The notes under the pieces are model-generated. The model ran no database searches. It had not been told where the DNA came from and saw only the letters and a list, made by a program, of their open reading frames with translations. The position numbers were made by a program, and so were the translations under genes. A stretch of DNA of 64,000 bases from Macropodus opercularis (taxonomy: Eukaryota > Chordata > Actinopteri > Anabantiformes > Osphronemidae): positions 4,943,001 through 5,007,000 of the forward strand of contig CM061105.1 of NCBI GenBank assembly GCA_030770545.1, in the 5' to 3' direction. Within the stretch, counting starts at the first letter, position 1. Every line of letters begins with the position of its first letter. This document shows, one piece after another, positions 56,072 through 64,000 of the stretch.

Positions 56072-59000
56072 GCGGGGACACATAGCATTCCAGCTCGCAT
56101 GTCTCACTGGTACATACCCTGTCAATGCAGCTTAGTGTTTAAAAGCGTTTGTCCATGTCTTCTCTCCACTCATTGTTTTCCTCCTCTCTCATGTTCTCCT
56201 GGTGTAATGATCAGACGCTGCTGTGTGGAATTAGGATCCACCCCCACCCCCACCCTCCACCTCCCACTCCCGCTCAATCTCTCACACTGGCCCTCTGGCT
56301 GACAGGCATCTCGTTAGTGCAGTATGTCTGTCAGTGAGGTTTGAGATTGAGCTGTGCCCCCGCATATCCCTGATGTCTTTCTCTCTCTCTCTCTCTCACT
56401 CACACACACACACTCTCTCTCAGTCGCAAGCTGAGCTCACGACGGCACTGAACCATCTCTCTGGCCTCGATAATGATCTGATGTCCTGTACTTTTAAGAT
56501 GCCTCTCTAATGGAAGCGTTATTTTTGTCCCACACAACAAAGAAGGCCATTTTGTTTAACACTGTTATCTCCCTTGTTCCTTTTTGTTCTTTCCTCTCCT
56601 TTCTTTCTCTGTCAGGTGGAGATCAAGATGAAGAAGACAGATGCCATCAGATGGGAGAAGCTGGAGGGAGAAGGACAGGAGTCTACCATCAAACACTTCA
56701 ATCCTAGTCAGTCCACAGCTTCGGCATTTACTCTCCTTCCCCCCCGACTATCCTCCCGTCTCTGCTCTCATCACTCTGTCTCCCCTTCCTCCTCAACCTT
56801 GTCTTATTTCTCTGCAAAGATCAATATAAGCTCCTGTGTTTGTCTGTTCGGCACTAAAATGAGAGTGGGCAGTCAAGCCCTGCGAGTGTCTTTCATTATA
56901 CTGACGGCAAAAGTAGGCAGGGAGAAAGAAAGGCATGACAGCGAAATATGACTCAGTATTTTAGCCCACACATGCCTATTACTGACAGGATTAATTACTT
57001 ATATAAGTGCGTGTGTGTAAGGGGGAGTAGAACTTAAGTGGGAAGCCCAACTATCTTTCCCAGGCAACTAGCTCAGCCTGCAGGATGCCCTGTTTGTGAG
57101 TGGCTGATTCTAACTGGGACTACTGTTACATTGAAATATGATATGACATCTGATTTTTATGGGATCACGTTGCCCAATGTCCACACTTGGCCTGAAAATG
57201 TCTACAGTGTGTCTGGCAGTATATTTATGTAAATCTGGGTCTGGATTACATTTCCCGCTCTCCCTCTCCTTCTCTTTGTTGGGATTATAGTTGATGTATT
57301 GCATCGAGAAAATACAGAAATCGAGTCACATCGTGATGCCTCAGCGTCTGAGCGAATTCGGACCTAGCATTTGATACATCTGGCTCCAATGTGCCGATAA
57401 AAACCTTATTATTTATCATTATGCGAATCATGTATGAAAAGCAATAAACGTGTTGCATGAACTGTGGCCTTTTCCCTCCTGCATTAGATCAGTACCCGTC
57501 ATCCTCCCACTACACCCACAAATGGGACAAGATGGTGGTGGACCTCAGTGAAGAGGAGAAAAATGAGAAGCTGGAGGGAGACGCTGCGCTCAACAAGCTC
57601 TTCCAGCAGATCTACTCCGACGGCTCAGATGAGGTCAAGCGAGCCATGAACAAGTCCTTCGTAAGTGGTCCTGTAAATTGGTGTGTGTCATTTTTACTGA
57701 CAGCAGTTGTCCTGCAGACACAAGTAGTGAAATTAAAGTTACAGGTATTACTAAAGTGGAAATTCACTTTGAATAATTTGGTTACGTTTCTTGCTTAATG
57801 CAAAAGGCCAGTGTACCAATTTTACTTACGTGAGCTGTGAGCTAAAATGTCAGAGGGTGTATATCTATGGATGTGTGTTCTCAACTCAGAGCTCATCAGA
57901 AACTCAAAATTACTTTAGTGCTCTGAAAGCAGTAACAGATCTCACACTTTGCTGCAAAGCGGTCAGGTCAGTCAGCTGTAGACAGCACTGACTGCAGGTC
58001 TGTCTGCTGCCTTTCAGCAGAGTGAGCTCACCTGCTTTGTACTTTGACTTTGATAAATATAGGAAGTCGTCAAAGTAAGTGTCTGAAATTGGATCGTGCC
58101 CACAAGTGACCAGTCATTAACACTGGTACTTTAATGTCTTTAGAAATCACTATTAAAAACCAGGCTTGTCTGTTTCACTTCTGCTTCTCCAAGATGAATA
58201 CACAGCCTCCCAATATGTAGAGTCCACTACAGAAGAATATATATATGTATTATATATACATACACACACACACACCACCAATTTATGTATTCAAAAGCAT
58301 CTGAATGAATGAATTGTGATGTTTTTAATACCTGGTTGCAAAATCCTTTGAAGTCAACAACTGTCACAAATGCATCACTAGATGCTGGGTTTCAGTGTCA
58401 CTGTCATGTCTTTACCTCAGCTGTCTTTAGTTCCTTTTTGCTTCTGGAGCGTTGAATGATTTGCTTTAGCATCAGAAACAGAGCTTTGAACTTTGCATTG
58501 ACGGTTAACATCAACGGATTCCATATAGAAATGCCACACTGGAATTAGAACTTTATTTTCTAAACTCCTTTTTGGTGGCCTCCAGTTAAAACAAATACTA
58601 CCGTGCGTCTGTCTTTTGCCAGAATCGCGTTTTCTTTACATCCGGCCTTCAAAGTTAGCGCGACCCGTCTGTCTGAACAGTCACAGTATGTGAACAGGAC
58701 AAACGCTGTCGCTGTCTGTAAATGAAAGCATAAACAGAGGTTTTTATTTACACGCCTGTGATCCACACATCATTATAAGTAATGTGGTACATACGCGACT
58801 CCTGCAGCTGTAACAGATTGTCTGGTTAATGAGCTTCCGTAAGTGTGTTTGTGCGTGAGGGTGGGCGATAGCAGCTGAATGTTGATTTGTGATCGGGGTG
58901 AATCAGTACTTGGTGATAAATAATATGATCTCATGATGCTGGAATAAAACTGTACACAAAAAGGATCGGCTGTCCAGCCATCTTAAAGGTCAAGTGGTCG

Positions 59001-59368
59001 TTATAATGCTGAGCAGAGGACCCCTAGGAGTCTAAAGGTCAGCCGGTATGGAAATCACATTTGGCTTTTTTGACCTTTCTGCATATTATAGAAAAGAATT
59101 GGACTGATAATTATTGTGCAGAATTCTACCTTGTTCATTCGGACTTTTGGAAACTCGCAGCAGTGGACCTCCCTGAACGCTAAGCGCCTTTAAGCAGAGA
59201 AGGTGTTTGCATAACTGCTAATATACTGACGGATCTTTCCACACTGTGTCTCTCCTGTCTGTGCAGATGGAGTCAGGTGGTACAGTCCTGAGCACCAACT
59301 GGGGAGACGTGGCCAGGAAAAAAGTAGAAATGAAGCCACCAGATGACGTTGAGTTCAAGAAGTACTGA
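45736..59368 (+). CDS. sugt1: SGT1 co-chaperone (SUGT1), 13 exons
   Basis: Exons: 45736-45749, 45850-45898, 46230-46320, 46486-46555, 46795-46865, 47549-47602, 48930-48958, 49168-49193, 49488-49584, 51053-51160, 56616-56706, 57488-57660, 59267-59368 (TGA). The product is 324 aa, within the vertebrate size range. It is an HSP90 co-chaperone needed for kinetochore assembly, SCF ubiquitin ligase function and NLR innate receptors. Domains seen: TPR repeats at about 5-112 (FIDEDPQKAL, CQRAYAHILLKNY, EVWIKRCEE), a CS domain at about 136-219 from DWYQTDSHVIV to IRWEKLEG, and the SGS domain at about 238-324 with LFQQIYSDGSDEVKRAMNKS, FMESGGTVLSTNW and the ending KKY. Exon 1 adds only MATE plus two bases and is joined through a GC donor. 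The exact start of exon 8 (49168 or 49171) is ambiguous by one CAG. Confidence 0.95.
45750..45849 (+). other. sugt1: GC-AG intron 1 of sugt1
   Basis: Frame continuity requires exon 1 to end with two extra bases before exon 2. The only donor that fits is AAAG|GCAAGT, a strong GC-type 5' splice site. The nearby GT (GTCAAT at 45754) is weak and would break the frame. Confidence 0.7.
46866..48929 (+). other. sugt1: sugt1 introns 5 and 6
   Basis: These two introns flank the small exon 47549-47602. A run of 20 T residues (47518-47537) sits 11 nt from the exon 6 acceptor. Intron 6 has a compound CA tract and otherwise nothing I recognise; the two antisense-looking frames at about 48,370-48,656 have no family resemblance. 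Confidence 0.7.
47771..47875. repeat. Compound (CA)n microsatellite in sugt1 intron
   Basis: About 100 bp of CA repeat with GTTATGTAAA, CGCG and T interruptions. Confidence 0.95.
49775..49895. mobile_element. Possible degenerate SINE-like interspersed repeat
   Basis: The words AGATCTAAGAACAATTTACC, then about 60 bp later ACTGATCTAGGATCAGCC and TCTGGGGACAAC, resemble a motif I associate with old fish short interspersed repeats (GATCTAGGATCAG followed by a TTACCCT stretch). Similar words recur at about 43,960-44,030 and 9,250. This rests on memory of a family, not on an alignment. Confidence 0.3.
51508..51526. repeat. G19 homopolymer
   Basis: Nineteen consecutive G residues follow CATTGAT. 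The run is prone to sequencing error and able to form a G-quadruplex. Confidence 0.9.
52240..52400. promoter_or_regulatory. Candidate conserved element with homeodomain sites
   Basis: Repeated CTAATGAGT, GGCTAATTAGTG and GACTAATGAGTG words give three or four evenly scattered homeodomain-type TAAT cores in about 120 bp of non-repeat sequence inside sugt1 intron 10. Function is inferred only. Confidence 0.22.
53690..53840. promoter_or_regulatory. Candidate conserved element in sugt1 intron 10
   Basis: Complex, non-repetitive sequence with ATTTAAAT, GATTGGCATGCAT and CTAATGAGCAT words, interrupted by an A-run at about 53,820. It reads like developmental noncoding DNA, but only alignment could show this. 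Confidence 0.18.
53985..54096. repeat. Paired (CA)n and (GT)n microsatellites
   Basis: CA at 53,993-54,010 is followed 60 bp later by GT at 54,072-54,095. The two are complementary and could pair as a hairpin in RNA. Confidence 0.9.
56020..56067. repeat. (CA)n then (GT)n microsatellite
   Basis: A short CACACAC precedes GGGTG and a GT run of about 32 bp; self-complementary. Confidence 0.92.
56381..56420. repeat. (CT)n(CA)n microsatellite
   Basis: A CT run, then a CA run, then CTCTCTCTC, in sugt1 intron 10. Confidence 0.9.
57661..59266 (+). other. sugt1: sugt1 intron 12
   Basis: A 1.6-kb intron (GTAAGT...GTGCAG) splitting the SGS domain. A small AT/CA tract lies at about 58,240-58,275. Nothing else is recognised. 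Confidence 0.75.
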
Positions 59369-59905
59369 GTATCTTCCTCTTCTTTTTTTTTTTTTTTTTT
59401 TTTCTTCCTCAGTCTTTCGTCATATTTTTGCTCTGAGCTCCAGCAGGGGGTCCTTGTTGCTCTGCAGTCTGCCTGCTACATCCACCTCCCACTCCTTGGT
59501 TGCGTGTTCGCTCCGCACCACACGTGACCTACTCTCTCTGCAATACCATAAAACAAGGTGGTCTGAATAGTCTGAGGAACAGGTTGGTTTACGTTACCAG
59601 CTTTTATAGGCTAGCGGACTCGAACGGAACTATGGCCTGAATCAAAATGTGACTGATTCCACCTTCAGATTCTTCTTTTCTTCTGCCTTTCTTCTCTGAA
59701 CACCCGTAGCCTTTCCATTTGGTGGCATTTCATGACTCTCTGGTATCAGCACTTGGATGAAACTGTAAAAACATGCAGCATGTTGTTTTCTTGTATACTC
59801 GGTAGAAAGTTAACGGGGATACTCTGCAAACGAACTTGTCTGGACTATCTGTGGCGTGACACACACCAGTGGCTTTGGTGTAAATAAAGGATTTGTTGCT
59901 TAGCT
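59369..59905 (+). other. sugt1: sugt1 3' UTR
   Basis: It starts with a 21-nt T run at 59383-59403 and ends at the AATAAA signal at 59883-59888, followed by a GT/T-rich downstream element (TTGCCTTGTGTTTTACGG). Confidence 0.65.
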
Positions 59906-60410
59906 CACAAACTTGCCTTGTGTTTTACGGTTCATTTTGGACAGGTTGGAAAGTGTCTGAAGAGCAACAACAGCAATGTAATATGACAGAGAGCCATGCT
60001 TTATTATGATGTGCTGGTGGGGATGAAATGTGGCATTAGTGATATGAGAGCAGGCCGTTCAGATATGGCTGACAGCTCGAGGATATGGTTTACGTATCAT
60101 GCTTCGATAGGTATCGCGTTGGAGAGCTCAGAGCAGTTGGCCAGCAGACGCGGATGCAACCCTGAGGTGGAGCCATGATTTGCAGAAGTGGGAGAACAGC
60201 TACCTCCCCAGTTCTCCAACTACATATATGCCGCAGTTGTATCTGTGAGGGGGCGTCCTGCCAACGCTACAGAGCATTAATATGGATCAGCCTCCTAACC
60301 GCATCATCAAGCCTCTCACACTGAGTTAAGTGTTAAATTCATCACACATCGTTTCATCTCTCGCGACGATCAAACGCCCGTTTGTGGCACTGGATGGAGC
60401 TCTTAGCTTC

Positions 60411-60445
<35 letters not shown>

Positions 60446-60833
60446 CTCCACTAGCCCTGACACACACAAACACACCGCCCCCATGCTTACCCCCTACCCC
60501 TGCCTGAGGCTGCTCAGTGACATCAAAAGGAGCTAAGCGCTTTGCATCGTGGGTAATATCTGGGAGCGTGACGGCTACAGAGTCTTTAGTCTCATTAAAG
60601 AGTTCTAGAGCTGCAACTCTCACATTAAAGAATTCTGGAAACTTCTTTCTGCTGATATCTTTGGAGCAACTACCAGATGTGACATCTAAAAACACGGACA
60701 AGTATCGAGTCTAAAAGAGAGACGGCTTGTTTCCAAAATAAGCCCAGTGATGAGCAGCGTGTTCTTACTAAGAGCAACTCAAGTCATCTGGCCAGTGGCA
60801 CAACAAGAGGCGCAAGGCGTTATTTAAAAAAAG
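59906..60833. other. Interval between convergent sugt1 and cnmd
   Basis: About 0.9 kb between two facing 3' ends. It contains a (CA)n tract at 60,414-60,443. No gene is recognised. Confidence 0.6.
60414..60443. repeat. (CA)n microsatellite
   Basis: A pure CA run of 30 bp. Confidence 0.93.
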
Positions 60834-61376
60834 TTTATTCCATGTTATTGCACTTTTGAGATAACTTCAATGCAGATAAAATTACAATTATATGCAAGTT
60901 TCTGAGGGAGTAAGGCGAAATAGGAAAAGAGTCAAAAGATTCCACAAAAAGTCGAACAAACATCAGATCTGTTTCAAGAAGCTGACTGCTGTTAAAATAA
61001 CCTGAAACCTATGCATTTATTTACATCAGCAATGAATAAGATAAAAGGCCTGTTTCTACAGTTAAATGCTGAAATGTAATCCTACTGTCAACAGATGTCT
61101 CTGGGACGTTTCATATTGTATCATAACCTGCTGGACGTTCTCTTGACAGTATGTTGTGCTGTGCTGCCGATAGCAGGTATGTCCTTCTTTTAATAAGACA
61201 AGCGGTGAAGGGTGCAGACACTTTGTACTTTTCTCTGAGCGTTTGTGTCCCAGATTCTGTACCGTGCATTTCTAACGCGTGGACACGGTTACCTACAGTA
61301 AATGATAATCCTGATCCCTCCTTTACCTTCTTTTCCCCTCCTGGATTCTACCATTTTTTCAAGGTGGGTGGAGCGT
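60834..61376 (-). other. cnmd: cnmd 3' UTR
   Basis: On the minus strand an AATAAA signal (TTTATT at 60834-60839 on the plus strand) lies about 540 nt beyond the cnmd stop codon and is the best candidate polyadenylation signal. Confidence 0.5.
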
Positions 61377-62816
61377 CTACACCAGACCCAGAATGCGTGC
61401 CACCCACCAGCTGCAGGGCATGACCACTCTACACACCACTCTGCAGCCTCTGTAGTTGTACGGATACGGCTCGAATCCTCCCAGCGGCTCGCAGACCTGC
61501 AGGCAGTGGGTGTACCCGCGGCGGCACTCGGCACAGCACACGCCCTGATGGTCCAGCGCGTGGTAGATCTTCATGGTGCCCTCCTCGCCCTCGAGGCCTC
61601 TCTGAGAGGAGACAGACAGGACGGTTGTGTCAGAGGATAGTTTGCGTGTGGCATCCTGCCATGTGATACCGTTCATCCCTACTGACGGAGAAGGCTCATT
61701 TTAGGCTAATTAAAAATGGATTTCCGACAGGCGGGATGGGGAGGAGGAGATGTTGTCAGATGTGGGTTTTTGTTGTCAAATATTTTCTTTTTCAACTTGC
61801 AGAGCGCTGTTTACCCCCTTCTGCGGCTGTCATGAGTGCGCAGCAGTGTTTGGGGGGGGAGGAAGGGAGAGAGATTAGAAAAAGGGTGAGGATGGGTGTC
61901 TGAGAGGTGTATGCGTATGTATGGGAGTCTGTGCTCAGCAGGGCAAAGAGGCCACAGGAGGGGGAGGTGGGGCTGTGGAATTATTCATACAGCCTCAATG
62001 CTGAATGGAAAGCTTTAGACAGCTTCACATAGAAAGTGCATGCGCAGAAAGCACACCCCCGCATACACTCAGATTAGCAGTGACAATCCGGGGCCCTCCG
62101 CCTTGACCCCGGCATCTGCTGCCGCTCGCACAGCTGTGAGAAACTCTCCTCTGCAAAAGCCTTCTCAGGTAGCCCTCAGATCCGAGCGGACAGCCGCGAA
62201 GCCCGCATCGCGGACGAAGGGGGGGGGGGGCGCGCAGGTTTGGTTGCGTGACTCACCTGGTAGGGGTTCTCCAAGTTGAACTCCACTTCCTCGTCCACCT
62301 CGGCCACGGCTGCCTGGCGGCGCTCGCCGGGGGCAGCCCTCCGCTTCCTCCGCCCGCCTGCACACATCACAGCCTCAGTATCTGACGGCAAACCAAATTT
62401 CGGAGCAGAGTGGCTCTAATGTGACTCGGCTACTTATTGTGCGGCCGTTTCTGTGGCAGGATTTCCAAGTCCTCACATGAAGTACAATAAAATGGTGTTT
62501 GGAGAAATTCTGACCTCCCAGCAGGCTAAAAGTTGTACACTTGCTAGCTGGGAAACTTCTAAAGGATTGTTTTAGCCTGTTTTTCTTTAACAAGGCTTTA
62601 ACAACTAAAACGTCTTCTTTGTTTTAGAACATAATATAGGTCACACTAACCGTCCGATTGCTTACTGCTTGGGTAGGTGGGACGGAGCCAGAAGATTGGC
62701 AGCTCTCTGCACAAGTCCTTGATCTTGTTGCTGAGGAAGGTGGAGTCAGAGAGCGGGGTTTCAGCCGCCACCCAGATCAGATCCTCGTCAAATTTGGCCG
62801 GCATCACCTCATCCTC
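61377..62816 (-). CDS. cnmd: Chondromodulin-1 (CNMD/LECT1), 3' exons only
   Basis: Minus-strand exons in transcript order: 62816-62651, 62357-62257, 61601-61377 (stop at 61379-61377). Together they encode the last 163 residues; the N-terminal exons are outside the window. Chondromodulin is a type II membrane glycoprotein of cartilage and other avascular tissue, cleaved to release an anti-angiogenic C-terminal peptide. Seen: the end of the BRICHOS region (LIWVAAETPLSDSTFLS, LPIFWLRPTYP), a furin-type basic site RRKRR, an acidic linker ending NLENPYQ, and the cysteine-rich domain with CCAECRRGYTHC, CEPLGG, PYPYNYRGC and the terminal MPCSWWVARILGLV. The cysteine pattern (NYRGC rather than the tenomodulin GGR form) and the neighbour sugt1 favour CNMD over TNMD. 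Splice phases agree across all three exons. Confidence 0.93.
62219..62231. repeat. G homopolymer next to cnmd exon
   Basis: About 12 consecutive G residues in the cnmd intron, 25 nt past the donor of the exon ending at 62257 (a C run in the transcript). Confidence 0.85.
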
Positions 62817-63479
62817 CTTCGGGGGGTGAAGACAAAAGAGAAGTGCGCTAATACCCCCAAAACACATCTCAACAAAACATCTGGCAGCCAGAGGCGTCAT
62901 TGCTCACTTGTTTATGTATTGTGATACTAGCTGCCCCTTTAAATAACCCACTGTTTGTGCATTGTGCCCAAGTCTAATCTGTATTAATGCTGCGCTGCTA
63001 ATGCTTCTTAGAACAGCATAATATGAAGCAGCAAAACAAGCCCTTGAGGCTTTAGCATACAGATTTTCCTCCACGCTCACATTTAGCTGTATACACAACG
63101 TCAGGACTCATCAACATGAGAAGGCAGGGACAGATTGGAAGGGCTAAAACTTCTGCTTTCTGCAGATGAGCCAGTGAAGTTTGTTAGAGGAGAGACTGTG
63201 TAAACATATAGTCTGTATCCACAGCCTGCAGGTAAAACAGGAATTCTGGGGGGAATGATTTTGCCCAGAGGCATCTGTTCCTGCAGGGCTGCACTGCACT
63301 GGCCACAGTCATGTTTAGGGAATGTTATTCTGCAACCACTCAGAAATGCTGCTGCTATTTTTTTTTTTTTTTTTTTTAAGCCAGCTCAAATGATTTTGCT
63401 GGAGGGACAAATAAAAGTGGGGGTCCTTCTCCGCTGCTCGACCGATAAGCGTTTATCTGACCCAGTCTCTCTGGATGAG

Positions 63480-63516
63480 GGTGTGTGTGTTGTGTGTGTG
63501 TGTGTGTGTTGTGTGC
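63480..63516. repeat. Interrupted (GT)n microsatellite
   Basis: GT runs separated by TT interruptions. Confidence 0.9.
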
Positions 63517-63624
63517 ATGTGCGCGATCTTATCTCACCCACATTTGCCATCACTCTAAATTATAGCAAATGACCAGCCTGCAGCAAGCATTAGAACATCT
63601 CTGTGTCTCCACACACACCCGGGA

Positions 63625-63734
63625 AACGTGAAGCCAACGATCATTTATGAGGCGAAGAGAGGTAATAACACAAACACACACAAAAGCACCAACGTGAATT
63701 AAATGATCGTTTATGAGGCAGACAGAGGCGATAA
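63625..63734. repeat. Imperfect tandem duplication, 66-bp period
   Basis: Two 44-nt copies (63625-63668 and 63691-63734) match at 34 of 44 positions without gaps. Both share AACGTGAA, a GATC[A/G]TTTATGAGGC core and an AGAGG-ATAA end. Confidence 0.8.
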
Positions 63735-64000
63735 GAGCAGCTCTGCGTGATAATTAATTTTGCGAACGCGTGCGAGTGCTTATAGCCGTGCGCGTTCACG
63801 AGGGCAATGCTGGTGATGTGGATTTATGTGGATGTGAGGCTTATGGAGAGTTCAATGATTTTAATTATCAAACCGCTTCAACTGAACAATCACAGGCAGT
63901 GAGCTGAGATAACAGCTCACGTGCACACATGGCCTCGTATATTCAGCGTAGACATTTATAATCAGAATATAATCCACCGAGCTGTTAATTGATGACAACT

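Larger units (their letters stand above)
51161..56615 (+). other. sugt1: sugt1 intron 10 (5.5 kb)
   Basis: By far the largest intron of the gene, between the two CS-domain exons. It contains a G19 homopolymer, several CA/GT tracts, a C/A-rich stretch at about 53,380-53,440, and two conserved-looking noncoding patches (52,240-52,400 and 53,690-53,840). No nested gene is recognised. Confidence 0.75.
62817..64000 (-). other. cnmd: cnmd intron, continuing past right edge
   Basis: No exon encoding the core of the BRICHOS domain is recognised on the minus strand up to the window end, so this is taken as intron. It contains a T20 run at 63358-63377, an interrupted GT tract at 63480-63516 and an imperfect tandem duplication at 63625-63734. 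Confidence 0.6.

Noticed and set aside
61377..62816. Tenomodulin (tnmd) as identity of the minus-strand gene
   Set aside because: The cysteine spacing and CEPLGG/NYRGC/MPCSWWVARIL wording fit chondromodulin, and the neighbour is sugt1.
62904..63098. Minus-strand frame as a further cnmd exon
   Set aside because: No BRICHOS-like residues and no convincing splice sites in a compatible phase.

Overview
This is a stretch of nuclear genome from a vertebrate, almost certainly a ray-finned (teleost) fish. The genes are split by GT-AG introns, the spaces between genes are full of (CA)n/(GT)n microsatellites, and the five recognisable genes are compact. The species cannot be named from the sequence. 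I saw no bacterial, phage or viral genes, no CRISPR array and no autonomous transposon.

Layout, left to right. 1-11,000 has no gene I can support: microsatellites, scattered CpG and a few promoter-like or conserved-looking patches. 11,267-14,664 (+) is slc25a30, a mitochondrial inner-membrane carrier with 9 coding exons. 15,750-28,090 is a gene-free interval of about 12 kb. 28,740-32,483 (+) is an endothelin receptor type B gene, a GPCR with 7 coding exons and an untranslated leader exon upstream. 33,220-39,640 is intergenic. 39,648-43,858 (+) is elf1, an ETS transcription factor with 7 coding exons. 45,736-59,368 (+) is sugt1, the SGT1 co-chaperone, with 13 coding exons. 61,377-62,816 (-) is the 3' half of cnmd/lect1 (chondromodulin), whose 5' exons lie beyond the right edge. 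Sugt1 and cnmd are therefore convergent. Exon lists were built by hand from reading frame plus splice sites. For all four complete genes the coding exons sum to a whole number of codons: 286, 417, 443 and 324 aa.

From memory of the human map, the counterparts of all five genes are on chromosome 13q, with SUGT1 and CNMD as direct neighbours there too. The window thus looks like a compacted, conserved syntenic block. The genes do not form a pathway; they act in mitochondrial transport, neural-crest/vascular endothelin signalling, transcription, HSP90 co-chaperoning and cartilage anti-angiogenesis.

No new biological system is evident. The most interesting signals concern gene expression: a textbook U12-type (minor spliceosome) intron in slc25a30; a GC-AG first intron in sugt1; a long (UG)n tract just upstream of the acceptor of the exon carrying the elf1 start codon; a CpG-rich, NRF1-site-bearing candidate promoter inside elf1; and a hydrophobic in-frame N-terminal extension of slc25a30.
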